Origin: Gracilibacillus lacisalsi DSM 19029 | GTDB taxonomy: Bacteria > Bacillota > Bacilli > Bacillales > Amphibacillaceae | Reading direction: 5' to 3' | NCBI RefSeq assembly: GCF_000377765.1 | Contig: NZ_KB898664.1 | Span: 231,489-295,488, forward strand | DNA: 64,000 bases | In this document: one piece after another, positions 34,846 to 43,859 of the stretch | How positions within the stretch are numbered: the first letter of the stretch is position 1 | How the letters are laid out: each line of letters starts with the position of its first letter | Made by a program: the position numbers and the translations under genes | The notes under the pieces: model-generated | The model's input: the letters and a program-made list of their open reading frames with translations, nothing else | What the model was told of the DNA's origin: nothing | Databases searched by the model: none

Positions 34846-35664
34846 TTACTTTAATTTATTTGCGATCATCTCTTTGTCTTCTTTAAATTTATGGTGTGTC
34901 TGGTTAATCAATTTTTCAAATAATCCGTTTAAGTTTTCCTCGAGTGATGCAATACCAACTCCAGTGATTCCACCTTTTACACATACTTTTTCTATTAACT
35001 CATTGAGAGTAAAATGGTTTTCCGATAATAGTTTTCCAAAGCCAATAAACATTTTTTCCATTAACTGTGTTGCCTGTTCTGTAGTAACTTCTGTTCGATT
35101 GGCAGCATCTTTGATATAGTTTTCTGCTAAAAAGGCAAAAAAGGCTGGTCCGCAAGAAACGATATCTGATGCAATCCTCATAATGTTTTCCTCAATTTCT
35201 ACTGGTTCTGAAAATTGTTGGCATCTTTTAATAAATAATTCTTTCCTAAAAGAATCTAATCTACTACCAAACGTTAACAGTGTGACACCTGCTAGAGCAT
35301 GGTTTGTAATACTAGGTACCATTCGAGCCACCTGACAATCAACTAACGACTCAATTTCTTCCACTGACATTGCACTTGTTATCGATACTAATAGTTGCTT
35401 TTCATCAAGAATTGGTTGGATTTCTCTTAACACGTCTATCATGTCTATTGGTTTTACACATAAAAAAATCGTATCGACATGTTCAATTAATTCAAAGATG
35501 TTTTCCTTTACATGAATCTGTGGATACTTCTTTTGGAGTGCATATGCTTTTTCTGCTGTACGATTAGAGACATAAAGACTTTCCTGATCAATGACGTTCG
35601 ATTCAAGAAAGGCAGTTACTAAAACTGCGCCCATATTACCGGTTCCAATTATACCCCATTTCAT
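34846..35664 (-). CDS. comER: ComER, pyrroline-5-carboxylate-reductase-like late competence protein
   Basis: A 272-residue protein of the ProC fold: Rossmann motif GIIGTGNMG at residues 4-12, FLCVKPID in the middle and the C-terminal helical domain (IVSCGPAFFAFLAEN, VCVKGGITGVGIASLEE). The position, divergent from comEA, is that of comER in B. subtilis, where it is not essential for competence and has been linked to sporulation and biofilm. Whether it reduces pyrroline-5-carboxylate is unclear. AGGAGG precedes the ATG. Confidence 0.9.
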   Translation of the reverse strand: MKWGIIGTGNMGAVLVTAFLESNVIDQESLYVSNRTAEKAYALQKKYPQIHVKENIFELIEHVDTIFLCVKPIDMIDVLREIQPILDEKQLLVSITSAMSVEEIESLVDCQVARMVPSITNHALAGVTLLTFGSRLDSFRKELFIKRCQQFSEPVEIEENIMRIASDIVSCGPAFFAFLAENYIKDAANRTEVTTEQATQLMEKMFIGFGKLLSENHFTLNELIEKVCVKGGITGVGIASLEENLNGLFEKLINQTHHKFKEDKEMIANKLK

Positions 35665-35741
35665 TTCATCTCGCCTCCTGGATAATTTCTAACACTATCC
35701 TATGAACAACTTTACTATTCTATGATAAAGGAATGATAAAC

Positions 35742-36332
35742 ATGTCTTGGATATTTAAAAATTGGTATTTAGTTTTAGTAGTTGGAGCAGTTTTGCTTTG
35801 GTTATTAATTGATCCATCGATTGATGAAGAAGACGAGTTAACAGATCAAATGAAGGAGGAGCATAATGTTGAACTGCAGGAAGAAGAGGATCAAAGTGGT
35901 GCAACAGAATATAAAATTGATCTGAAAGGTGAAATAAAACGCCCTGGAGTATATCAAGTTAGTGAAAATGATCGTGTCGAAGATGTAATTCAATTAGCAG
36001 GTGGTTTTACTAACAAAGCAGATAAACAAATGATTAACCTTGCAGAACGAGTTTATGATGAAATGGTAATATATGTACCATCGACAGATGAAAATCTTGA
36101 AAAAACACAACAAGTCCTAGATACAGGCAGTGACGATCAAAAGATAAAAGTGAACATCGCATCGGTAGAAGAAATGCAAACTATCCCAGGAATAGGTGAA
36201 GTAAAAGCAAATGCAATTGTGGAATACAGAGATACTTATGGGCGTTTTGAAAAATTGGAGGACTTAACGAAAGTTTCCGGAATTGGTGATAAAACAGTCG
36301 AAAAACTAGAGGAATACGTTAGAATTCCATAA
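35742..36332 (+). CDS. comEA: ComEA, DNA receptor of the competence machine
   Basis: A 196-residue membrane protein. One N-terminal helix (WYLVLVVGAVLLWLLI), an acidic linker, a SLBB domain (YKIDLKGEIKRPGVYQVSEN) and two C-terminal helix-hairpin-helix motifs (VNIASVEEMQTIPGIGEVKA, LTKVSGIGDKTVEKLEEY) that bind double-stranded DNA. The second ATG (35742) is chosen because AAAGGA is properly spaced only from it. It binds DNA outside the membrane and passes it to ComEC. Confidence 0.93.
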   Translation: MSWIFKNWYLVLVVGAVLLWLLIDPSIDEEDELTDQMKEEHNVELQEEEDQSGATEYKIDLKGEIKRPGVYQVSENDRVEDVIQLAGGFTNKADKQMINLAERVYDEMVIYVPSTDENLEKTQQVLDTGSDDQKIKVNIASVEEMQTIPGIGEVKANAIVEYRDTYGRFEKLEDLTKVSGIGDKTVEKLEEYVRIP

Positions 36333-36337
36333 TGTTA

Positions 36338-36366
36338 TTGACGCTTTCTTATTGGACAAGTACACT
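36338..36366 (+). promoter_or_regulatory. Candidate internal promoter before comEB
   Basis: TTGACG, a 17-base spacer and TACACT, lying between comEA and comEB. It suggests comEB–comEC can be expressed apart from comEA. Confidence 0.45.
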
Positions 36367-36399
36367 TTTAATATGTGAGAAAAAGAAAGGGTGTTTTAA

Positions 36400-36852
36400 G
36401 TGGAAAGAATTTCTTGGCATCAATATTTCATGGCTCAAAGTCATTTGTTAGCATTACGTAGTACTTGTCAGCGTTTAATGGTAGGTGCGACCATTGTAAG
36501 GGACAAGCGTATTATTGCTGGCGGATATAATGGCAGTGTTTCTGGGAGTGTACATTGTATTGACGAAGGGTGCTATGTGATTGATGGACATTGTGTACGA
36601 ACCATTCACGCAGAAATGAATGCTTTACTACAATGTGCTAAATTTGGTGCTTCTACAGAAAATGCGGAAATCTATGTAACACATTTTCCATGTTTGAATT
36701 GTTGTAAAGCAATTATTCAAAGCGGGATAAAAACCGTTTATTACGCTGAAGATTATAAGAATCATCCGTATGCAGTGGAATTATTTGAAGAAGCTGGAGT
36801 CCATGTTGAAAAAGTAGAATTAGATCAGCACTATATAGCATTGAAACCATAA
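36400..36852 (+). CDS. comEB: ComEB, dCMP deaminase family protein
   Basis: A 150-residue zinc deaminase starting at GTG after AAAGGGTG. The zinc and catalytic motifs are HAEMNALL (His and the proton-shuttling Glu) and PCLNCC (Cys pair); the N-terminal RSTCQRLMVGATIV and GGYNGS are standard for deoxycytidylate deaminases. It should convert dCMP to dUMP for thymidylate synthesis. In the comE operon it is not needed for DNA uptake in B. subtilis, though it helps localise the machinery. Confidence 0.93.
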   Translation: MERISWHQYFMAQSHLLALRSTCQRLMVGATIVRDKRIIAGGYNGSVSGSVHCIDEGCYVIDGHCVRTIHAEMNALLQCAKFGASTENAEIYVTHFPCLNCCKAIIQSGIKTVYYAEDYKNHPYAVELFEEAGVHVEKVELDQHYIALKP

Positions 36853-36884
36853 TGGCTTGGTAAGGTAAGGGAGGTGATGGTTGC

Positions 36885-39146
36885 TTGTATCAAAAATTAC
36901 ATTGGTTTGTTTTATTATATGCCATGAGCTTTGTACTGAAAGATGTGAGTGTTCAATGGTTTTTAATAATTTTAACTGTTATCATGATTTTTTTTATATA
37001 CATCCATCGATTTTCTAAACTCTTTATTACCTCTCTAATCGCTTTTAGCCTTTTTTCTTTTTATCATATTCCTTCCTTAAATCTAGATGATCCCGAAGAA
37101 GTCTCAAGTGCCTATGTCCAAGGAAATATTCAATCTCAAGTAGAACAAAACAGTCAATTTCTTCGCTTTACCCTTCAAGCTTCTGATGATTCTCTTATCC
37201 AAGTATATTCTTTTCCTGAAACAGATTTTCGAGACAATTTATCCTCATTTCGCACCGGTGCTACTTGTGTCTTGTACGGCACTTTTCAGAATATTTCGTT
37301 TGCTCGTAATCCAGGGCAATTTTATTACAAAGAATACTTGGCTTCCCAAGGTATTGAGAAACAATTTGTGATCGAATCGTTAGACAAAAGTAAATGTGAA
37401 GGACAGTCATCCTGGCAAAAGATATATAATCTTCGTCAACAAGTATTAGCTCATATCGAGCATCATGTGAGTTCTTTTACATATGCTTGGTTCGCAGCTC
37501 TCTTATTTGGAGAGCGTGAACATTTAGAAGATGATGTAGTAAACGTATTTCAAAATTGGAATCTTAGCCATTTACTAGCTATCTCTGGTCTACATGTCGG
37601 CTTAATTCTGACTATCGTTTACTTTTTACTATTATTTGTCTTCCGGATCACGATTGAAAAAGCACAATTTTTAATCGCTTGTTTATTGTTCTTCTATCCC
37701 GCTATGGGAGGAGGATCACCTTCTGTTTGGCGTGCCAGTCTGTTAGCGATTGTTATCATTGCACTTTCTAAGTTACCAGTTCGATTTGCTATAACCGATA
37801 TGTTGAGTATTGTTTTTATCATAATGGTGATATTGGATCCATTCATCATTTATTCGATAGCTTTTCAATTTAGTTTTATTGTAACGTTTGGGATCATATT
37901 ATCAAGAAAATTATTAAATGTTGGTAATTTATGGGTAGTGCTTCGAATATCCCTAATAAGTATGCTTATTATCTTACCTATTCAGTTGTATCATTTTTAC
38001 CAATTTCAACCATTGTCTGTCTTTGTAAATGTTATTGTCATTCCTTATTTTACAGTAGTAGTATTACCGATTTTATTTATAATACTACTTGCTTCATTTT
38101 TACCGGTCGTTTTAGTGATATTAGATTACATTTTTATACACATCCATACAGCGGTAATTGCCACTGTGACAGCAATTGATCATTGGATGCCGGCGCCTTG
38201 GTTGACGGGAGAATTCCCAATTAATTTATTTCTTCCTTTTTATACAGTTCTATGGTTATTTTTAAACTGTTTAGAAAAGAAACAATTGCGAAAATCGCTT
38301 CAATATGGTTCGTTATTAGTGATGCTACTAATCATGATAAATCTCAAGCCATACCTGGATCACCATGGGTATATTACGATGTTAGACATCGGTCAGGGAG
38401 ATGCAATTATTGTAGAATTACCCTACAGAAAAGGAGTTTTTATATTGGATGCTGGTGGGAAGATGACAGCAGATTATTCCGAAATATCGTCTGAAACATT
38501 TGATCAGGTAATCGATCCATTTCTGAAATCTAAGGGAATTAATAAAATTGATGCGATTATATTGTCACATGCTGATCATGATCATATTGGCAGTGTACCA
38601 TATATTCTAGCCGGCTATCCTGTTGACTATGTAATCACAAGTCCTTATTTTGATGAAAAGATAATCGAACAATATAACCGTATTGTGCCGGAAATTCAAT
38701 TTGTTAATGTGAAGGCAGGGGATACGTTCGAACTGAACGAGCAACCATTTGAAGTTCATTATCCCATTCGAGAGCAAACAGATAAAAATGAAAACTCACT
38801 AGTGCTAAGTAGCATATTTGGTAAGGACAGATGGTTATTTACGGGTGATTTAGGAGAAGAGGGAGAAACAGCAATAGTAAATGCATATCCAGAATTAAAA
38901 GCAGATATATTAAAAGTTGCCCATCATGGCAGTAATACATCAAGTTCTACGCCTTTTTTAGAAGCGGTAGAAGCAAATGTAGCATTAATATCAGTTGGTG
39001 AAAATAATCGTTACGGTCATCCACATCAAGAAGTATTAGATAATTTAGAAAAATTTAATATAAAAGTGATGAGAACCGACCAATCTGGTGCCTTAATCTA
39101 TAAATTCTCGGAAGAAAGAGGAACAGTTTTTCCTTATTTACCATAA
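36885..39146 (+). CDS. comEC: ComEC, DNA uptake channel and nuclease
   Basis: A 753-residue polytopic protein starting at TTG after GGGAGGTGATGG. The N-terminal part holds a DUF4131-like soluble domain (about 75-190), the middle is the Competence domain with multiple helices (LSHLLAISGLHVGLIL is the signature), and the C-terminal metallo-beta-lactamase domain (about 490-750) has HADHDHIGS, the zinc-binding nuclease centre thought to degrade the non-transported strand. It passes single-stranded DNA into the cell. Confidence 0.95.
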   Translation: MYQKLHWFVLLYAMSFVLKDVSVQWFLIILTVIMIFFIYIHRFSKLFITSLIAFSLFSFYHIPSLNLDDPEEVSSAYVQGNIQSQVEQNSQFLRFTLQASDDSLIQVYSFPETDFRDNLSSFRTGATCVLYGTFQNISFARNPGQFYYKEYLASQGIEKQFVIESLDKSKCEGQSSWQKIYNLRQQVLAHIEHHVSSFTYAWFAALLFGEREHLEDDVVNVFQNWNLSHLLAISGLHVGLILTIVYFLLLFVFRITIEKAQFLIACLLFFYPAMGGGSPSVWRASLLAIVIIALSKLPVRFAITDMLSIVFIIMVILDPFIIYSIAFQFSFIVTFGIILSRKLLNVGNLWVVLRISLISMLIILPIQLYHFYQFQPLSVFVNVIVIPYFTVVVLPILFIILLASFLPVVLVILDYIFIHIHTAVIATVTAIDHWMPAPWLTGEFPINLFLPFYTVLWLFLNCLEKKQLRKSLQYGSLLVMLLIMINLKPYLDHHGYITMLDIGQGDAIIVELPYRKGVFILDAGGKMTADYSEISSETFDQVIDPFLKSKGINKIDAIILSHADHDHIGSVPYILAGYPVDYVITSPYFDEKIIEQYNRIVPEIQFVNVKAGDTFELNEQPFEVHYPIREQTDKNENSLVLSSIFGKDRWLFTGDLGEEGETAIVNAYPELKADILKVAHHGSNTSSSTPFLEAVEANVALISVGENNRYGHPHQEVLDNLEKFNIKVMRTDQSGALIYKFSEERGTVFPYLP

Positions 39147-39167
39147 TATACAGTAGCAAAGAAAAAA

Positions 39168-39193
39168 CGAGACTAAAAAGTTAGCCTCGTTCC
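39168..39193 (-). terminator. Terminator of yqzM (and possibly comEC)
   Basis: AACGAGRCTAA-type arms (AACGAGGCTAA on the minus strand pairing with TTAGTCTCGTT, one wobble) are followed on the minus strand by TTTTTTC. Confidence 0.75.
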
Positions 39194-39195
39194 TT

Positions 39196-39330
39196 TTATG
39201 AACCGATTGCATCGAAAATAACTCCAATAAAGAAAATAATCATAAAGAATACAAATGAGAAAACAAACCCAAATCCAGCATCAAAAATGTCATGTCGTTT
39301 AGACTGAACATCCTTTTCAAATTCATTCAT
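39196..39330 (-). CDS. yqzM: YqzM-like 44-residue membrane protein
   Basis: MNEFEKDVQSKRHDIFDAGF followed by one hydrophobic helix and the end GVIFDAIGS; AAGGAGG lies before the ATG. It matches YqzM of B. subtilis in sequence feel, size, strand and place, between comEC and holA. The function is unknown. Confidence 0.85.
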   Translation of the reverse strand: MNEFEKDVQSKRHDIFDAGFGFVFSFVFFMIIFFIGVIFDAIGS

Positions 39331-39366
39331 TGTTATTACCTCCTTAAAATATCAAGTAGAAGTGAA

Positions 39367-39600
39367 TTGCCATACTCCTGTCTGAATGTAACATCAATGA
39401 TTATCTGTTAGCATTACTTAAATTTTTTCATCCATATCTCAGGATTCCCTAACTTAGCAAGAGTTAACACCTATATATTTTGGGGTATCAGGTCAATCTA
39501 TATATAAGAAAATATCGCAGCTTGATTAGATACCTAGGGCTAATGAAGTTGCGTTGATATAGATTGCAGAGGGAAGGATGAAAATGCCTCCCTCTTTTTT
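39367..39600 (+). ncRNA. Candidate structured small RNA or leader with terminator
   Basis: A promoter-like pair TTGCCA/TAACAT (16-base spacer) at 39367-39394 is followed by a long nested hairpin: outer arms CAATCTATAT/ATATAGATTG (39493-39502, 39558-39567), inner arms CGCAGCTTGATTA/TAATGAAGTTGCG. A strong terminator AGAGGGA/TCCCTCT plus six T ends at 39600. No ORF fits. It fills most of the gap 39331-39752 between yqzM and holA. Confidence 0.4.
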
Positions 39601-39752
39601 ATTAATATGTATGATATAGGTTTTTACATTCACACTTCTTTTCAACAGTTAAATCTTATTATACAATAAAACATATTCCGTTTTTTTTCAACTTTTTATC
39701 GTGTTTGACACAATTTTTTTAGAAATAAGTTACATATTTTGGAGATGAGTGA

Positions 39753-40790
39753 ATGAGTTATTTGACATGTATCGAAGAAATGAAGAAAGGAAAAATCGCT
39801 CCTGTTTATTATTTTCATGGAACTGAAACCTATATGATTGAAGCGTTAAAGCAGGCGTTAATTTCAAATGGTGTGGAACAAGAGGAACAGGACACGAATT
39901 TATCTATATATGACCTGGAAGAAATTTCGATTCAGGAAGTAGTGACAGATGCAGAAACATTCCCTTTCCTAGGGGAAAGAAAAATAATCATTGCTACAAA
40001 TGCAGATTTTTTAAAGGCAAAACCGGCTAAATCAGAAATCGAGCATCAGCCTGAAGTATTAATTGATTATATACAAAATCCTGCACCATATTCTGTTTTA
40101 GTAATAATCGCCCCTTATGAGAAGGTGGACGAGCGGAAAAAGGTTGTTAAACAACTTAAGAAAGCCGCCAAAACTGTTGCGTGCGATCCGTTAAAGGAAT
40201 GGAATATACAAGAGGTGATCGGCACCATTGCAAAAGAGCATGGTGTATCCATATCTGACGAAGTGATGACATATTTTGTTAACGAAATTGGAACTAACTT
40301 GATGATTATCCATTCTGAAATGGAAAAGATTGCCTTATATGTAGGAGAAGGAAATGCAATCAGACTAGAAGATGCGGAATTATTATTATCGAGTCAAGAG
40401 AACAGTTCAGCCTTGAAATTAATGGATGCTATCATGGCAAACGATTTGGCGAAAGCTATTGATATCACGAAAGATTTAGAAAAGATGAACGAGGATCCAA
40501 TTGCATTGGTTGCACTTGTGGCGTCACAATTCAGGACGTTGCTGCATGTGAAAATATTGAAGCAAAAAGGCTATACGCAACAGCAAATGGCAAGTCAACT
40601 CAAAATTCATCCATATGTTGCGAAGTTATCGATTCAGCGCCAAAGTAAATTTCAGACTAAAGAATTGAAAGAAGCGATTGACCTCCTAACCGAAACGGAT
40701 GCCCAAATAAAATCCGGTCAAATGGATAAATCACTAGCCTTTGAATTGTTACTATACCGTTTAATTTCCAAAAGGAAGATTGTATCTTAA
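39753..40790 (+). CDS. holA: DNA polymerase III delta subunit
   Basis: A 345-residue AAA+-fold subunit of the clamp loader. It begins MSYLTCIEEMKKGKIAPVYY, then FHGTETYMI; the N-terminal domain lacks a Walker A, as usual for delta. The C-terminal collar domain (about 215-340) includes LMDAIMANDLAKAI and KSGQMDKSLAFELLL. Delta opens the beta clamp ring. The GAGATGAG before the ATG is a modest ribosome site. A perfect TTGACA (39705) lies 48 bases upstream. Downstream is an unusual long terminator. Confidence 0.93.
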   Translation: MSYLTCIEEMKKGKIAPVYYFHGTETYMIEALKQALISNGVEQEEQDTNLSIYDLEEISIQEVVTDAETFPFLGERKIIIATNADFLKAKPAKSEIEHQPEVLIDYIQNPAPYSVLVIIAPYEKVDERKKVVKQLKKAAKTVACDPLKEWNIQEVIGTIAKEHGVSISDEVMTYFVNEIGTNLMIIHSEMEKIALYVGEGNAIRLEDAELLLSSQENSSALKLMDAIMANDLAKAIDITKDLEKMNEDPIALVALVASQFRTLLHVKILKQKGYTQQQMASQLKIHPYVAKLSIQRQSKFQTKELKEAIDLLTETDAQIKSGQMDKSLAFELLLYRLISKRKIVS

Positions 40791-40838
40791 GAAGGTTGTT
40801 GATTCCAAGAAAAACAAACTACGAAGTAATGAAACAGG

Positions 40839-40929
40839 TCTTCCTTCCGGGGATATCCCTTTCTCTTCCATGGATATCTCCTTCCCTTCCCTGGATATAG
40901 TCGTTTATCCCCGGAAGGGAAGACTTTTT
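40839..40929 (+). terminator. Long repeat-built terminator after holA
   Basis: GTCTTCCTTCCGGGGATA pairs with TATCCCCGGAAGGGAAGAC (one bulge) and is followed by TTTTTC. The loop is filled with near-copies of a 21-base unit TTCC-(C/A)(G/T)GGATAT-CNCCTT at 40845, 40866 and 40887; another copy lies at 40950-40966. The rest up to 41025 holds no gene I can support. Confidence 0.7.
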
Positions 40930-41025
40930 CTCCGGAACAGAACGGCGCTTCCGGGGATATCTCTTTTCTATATTTACGTTACTTCACTTCACATTTTATG
41001 GATAGTGTACTCAATCTTTTCTGAT

Positions 41026-41063
41026 AAAAAAACCACAACAGTTTGCTCTGTTGTGGTTTTTTA
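41026..41063. terminator. Terminator of rpsT
   Basis: AAAAACCACAACAG pairs perfectly with CTGTTGTGGTTTTT around six bases, with T/A tracts on both sides, so it can act on both strands. Confidence 0.85.
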
Positions 41064-41330
41064 TTATGCGCTTAGTCCGTTTACTTTCTGTGCTAAGCGA
41101 GATTTTTGACGGTTACCTTTGTTTTGGTGGATAAGTCCTTTTTGTACGGCTTTGTCAATTTTCTTCACTGCAGTTGCAAGTGCAGCCTTTGCATTTTCAA
41201 CATCATTGCTTGCTACTAATGCTTCCACTTTCTTAATATGTGAACGCATATCTGCTTTAACGGTTTGATTTTGTTGACGGTGATCATCATTCACACGAAC
41301 ACGTTTAATTGCTGATTTAATATTAGCCAA
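41064..41330 (-). CDS. rpsT: 30S ribosomal protein S20
   Basis: An 88-residue basic protein: ANIKSAIKRVRVNDDHRQQN, then KADMRSHIKKVEALV, and the end GLIHQNKGNRQKSRLAQKVN, all standard for S20. The start is TTG at 41330 with GGAGGTGAAG ahead; the upstream frame (MEVKT) would place the ribosome site inside the gene. A UUG start is known for rpsT in E. coli, where it takes part in autoregulation. It is oriented against its neighbours holA and gpr, as in B. subtilis. Confidence 0.93.
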   Translation of the reverse strand: MANIKSAIKRVRVNDDHRQQNQTVKADMRSHIKKVEALVASNDVENAKAALATAVKKIDKAVQKGLIHQNKGNRQKSRLAQKVNGLSA

Positions 41331-41430
41331 TGTCTTCACCTCCATCTTGCTTCTTACCCTATCTTAAGTTAGGTCAAATGATATTCTACCAAAGCTTTAA
41401 CAAGTTTTCAATAAAAATTGTTGTTACAAA

Positions 41431-41461
41431 GGAATATTCCTCCGTGTATCTTTTCGAACTA
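41431..41461 (+). promoter_or_regulatory. Candidate sigma-F/G promoter of gpr
   Basis: GGAATA, an 18-base spacer and CGAACTA resemble the forespore consensus (TGAATA, CATACTA). B. subtilis gpr is transcribed by sigma-F and sigma-G. Confidence 0.4.
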
Positions 41462-41501
41462 CTCGGTAAAACTATACAAAAATCCATGAGGAGGTTTGTT
41501 T

Positions 41502-42593
41502 GTGAAAGATCAATCATTCGAAGTAAGAACAGATCTAGCGGTAGAAGCAAAAGATATGTATGTTGAGAAAGAAGAAAAAAAAGAACAACAAATACCAGGA
41601 GTAACCATAAGCGAGAAGAAAATTGGAAATATAGAAGTAACAAACGTTGAAGTCGACGGGAAAGGTGCAGATGCGATAGGGAAGAATCCAGGTTCCTACC
41701 ATACGATTTATTCTAATGCAATAAAACAACAAGATACAAAATCCCAAGAAGAAACAGCAAAAGTAGTAACGAAACAATTACTTGAATTAATGGATAAAAA
41801 TGATGTTGCAAAAGATGCTTCCGGATTAATCGTAGGTTTAGGAAATCGTAACGTAACACCTGATGCATTAGGTCCGCTGGCAATGGATAAAGTACTTGTC
41901 ACGAATCATTTATTTGTTCACGAACCGCAATATGTACAAGATGGCTATCGTAAAGTAGCGACTATTAGCCCAGGCGTAATGGGAGTTACCGGCATTGAAA
42001 CGAGCGATATTATTAAAGGTGTCATCGAGAAATATAAACCGGGCTTTGTTATTGCTATCGATGCTCTTGCATCTCGTTCTATTAAGAGAGTGAATGCAAC
42101 GATACAATTATCAGATTCAGGTATCCACCCTGGATCAGGAGTTGGCAATAAACGAAAAGAGTTAAGTAAAAAGACGTTAGGTGTACCTGTCTTTGCTATT
42201 GGTGTGCCAACTGTAGTTGATGCGGTTACCATTACAAGCGATGCCATTGATTATGTGTTAAAACATATTGGTAAAGAGTGGCGAGAAAAAGACAAACCTT
42301 CTAAATCGCTGACTCCAGCAGGATTAAATTTTGGTGAGCGCTCTCTATCTGATGAAGACTTACCTCCTATAGAAAAAAGAGAAAAAATATTTGGCATGAT
42401 TGGTGCACTAGATGAACAAGAGAAGCGTTCATTAATGCAAGAAGTGCTGACTCCTCTAGGACATAATTTAATGGTAACTCCTAAGGAAATAGATGGATAT
42501 ATAAAGGATATGGCTCATCTATTGGCAGAAGCATTGAATGCAGCAATGCATGAAAATGTTAATGTTAAAAATTTTGCTAATTATACAAGGTAA
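41502..42593 (+). CDS. gpr: GPR germination protease
   Basis: A 363-residue aspartic-type protease that cuts small acid-soluble spore proteins at germination. Family segments: FEVRTDLAVEAKDMY at the N-terminus (propeptide and cleavage region), SGLIVGLGNRNVTPDALGP, and KPGFVIAIDALASRSI. The start is GTG 41502 with GAGGAGG seven bases ahead; a TTG two codons earlier is too close. It is followed by spoIIP, as in B. subtilis. The substrate-type sspH lies 9 kb upstream. Confidence 0.95.
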   Translation: MKDQSFEVRTDLAVEAKDMYVEKEEKKEQQIPGVTISEKKIGNIEVTNVEVDGKGADAIGKNPGSYHTIYSNAIKQQDTKSQEETAKVVTKQLLELMDKNDVAKDASGLIVGLGNRNVTPDALGPLAMDKVLVTNHLFVHEPQYVQDGYRKVATISPGVMGVTGIETSDIIKGVIEKYKPGFVIAIDALASRSIKRVNATIQLSDSGIHPGSGVGNKRKELSKKTLGVPVFAIGVPTVVDAVTITSDAIDYVLKHIGKEWREKDKPSKSLTPAGLNFGERSLSDEDLPPIEKREKIFGMIGALDEQEKRSLMQEVLTPLGHNLMVTPKEIDGYIKDMAHLLAEALNAAMHENVNVKNFANYTR

Positions 42594-42668
42594 AATTAGG
42601 TTCTACTTTCTATCGAATCATCATAGTATCTACTAGATGTGATAGAGGAGATAGAAAGGAGACCGAGT

Positions 42669-43859
42669 ATGCGCCGTCCTAACCGAACACAAAAAAAACG
42701 GTTGTTTTTATTTTCAAAACATAAATTATTAATCATTATATCGGGATTTGTTGCCGCATTTTTTGCGATGTTTATTTTAGTAGGTATGTTAACAAGTATT
42801 GATCCGAATTATCGCGTTGCTTCTAACACAGTTAAGAAATGGACGAACAATGTAACGGAAGTCCATTTCTTATCTTTAATGATGATGGAAAATCGCATCT
42901 TTAAAGAAGCTCTTCCAGAAGACCAAACACCGATTGATATGTGGAAAGTAGTGTTTGAATTAGGGACGAATGTCAGAATGCATGATGTCAGAAGTTTATT
43001 AGGAAGAGAACTTCCTGGATTTGAAATGTACGATCGGGAAATCTTAATTGCAGGTGAAGGAACCGATTATACGAACTTAACGGTAGAATCAACACCGCCA
43101 CTAGATATCGTTTTAGAGGAAAGAGAAGCGACAACACCTGAGGAAAAAGATGAGGAAAAACCTGTTGAGGAACAAGAAAAAACAACAGGTGACAAGGATG
43201 TTGTTTATATCTATAACACACATAATCGTGAATCGTTTTTACCTTATTTGCCTGATACAGATGAGCCCAATGATGCCTTTCATCATGAAGTGAATATCAC
43301 TAAAGTCAGTGAACAGCTTGCAAAAGATTTAAAGCGTCATGGTATAGGTGCAGAAGTGGATGAGACCGATATTGGTGCTATTTTAAATGAAAAAGGATGG
43401 GATTATTCTTCGGATTCTTATACAGCTTCTAAAGAAGTAGTCGAAGCAGCGCTAACTGACAATAGAGAAGTTAACTTTGTGTTTGATTTGCACCGTGATA
43501 GTATCCGTAAAGATTTAACAACCATTGAGATTGACGGAAAATCTTATGCCAAGATTATGTTTGTAATAGGTGGAGATAATCCAAATTATGAAAAGAATTA
43601 TGCTTTAGCAGAGAAACTACATGCTTTATTGGATGAAAAATATTATGGCTTAAGTCGAGGGGTAGAGATGTATGGTGGTGCAGGCAGAAATGGTGTTTAT
43701 AATCAAGATGTCTCTGAAAATGCTTTGACGATAGAAGTTGGCGGGGTCGATAACACAATGGAAGAGTTGTATAACACCACAGAAGTTTTTGCAGAAATAT
43801 TCAGTGAATATTATTGGGATGCAGAAAGTGTTTCGGGATCGAATGAGGAGGATGAATAA
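42669..43859 (+). CDS. spoIIP: SpoIIP, engulfment peptidoglycan amidase/endopeptidase
   Basis: A 396-residue membrane-anchored protein. One N-terminal helix (IIISGFVAAFFAMFILVGML), an extracellular linker rich in Glu and Thr, then the amidase domain from about residue 175 with VVYIYNTHNRESFLP (zinc His and Glu), FDLHRDS and EVGGVDNT, the SpoIIP motifs. With SpoIID and SpoIIM it digests septal wall so that the mother cell can engulf the forespore. ATG 42669 has AAAGGAG at good spacing. Confidence 0.93.
   Translation: MRRPNRTQKKRLFLFSKHKLLIIISGFVAAFFAMFILVGMLTSIDPNYRVASNTVKKWTNNVTEVHFLSLMMMENRIFKEALPEDQTPIDMWKVVFELGTNVRMHDVRSLLGRELPGFEMYDREILIAGEGTDYTNLTVESTPPLDIVLEEREATTPEEKDEEKPVEEQEKTTGDKDVVYIYNTHNRESFLPYLPDTDEPNDAFHHEVNITKVSEQLAKDLKRHGIGAEVDETDIGAILNEKGWDYSSDSYTASKEVVEAALTDNREVNFVFDLHRDSIRKDLTTIEIDGKSYAKIMFVIGGDNPNYEKNYALAEKLHALLDEKYYGLSRGVEMYGGAGRNGVYNQDVSENALTIEVGGVDNTMEELYNTTEVFAEIFSEYYWDAESVSGSNEEDE

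Noticed and set aside
40780-41109. 109-codon rightward frame after holA
   Set aside because: It is built from the repeat-filled holA terminator and overlaps the rpsT terminator and gene end; it has no ribosome site and no protein-like composition.
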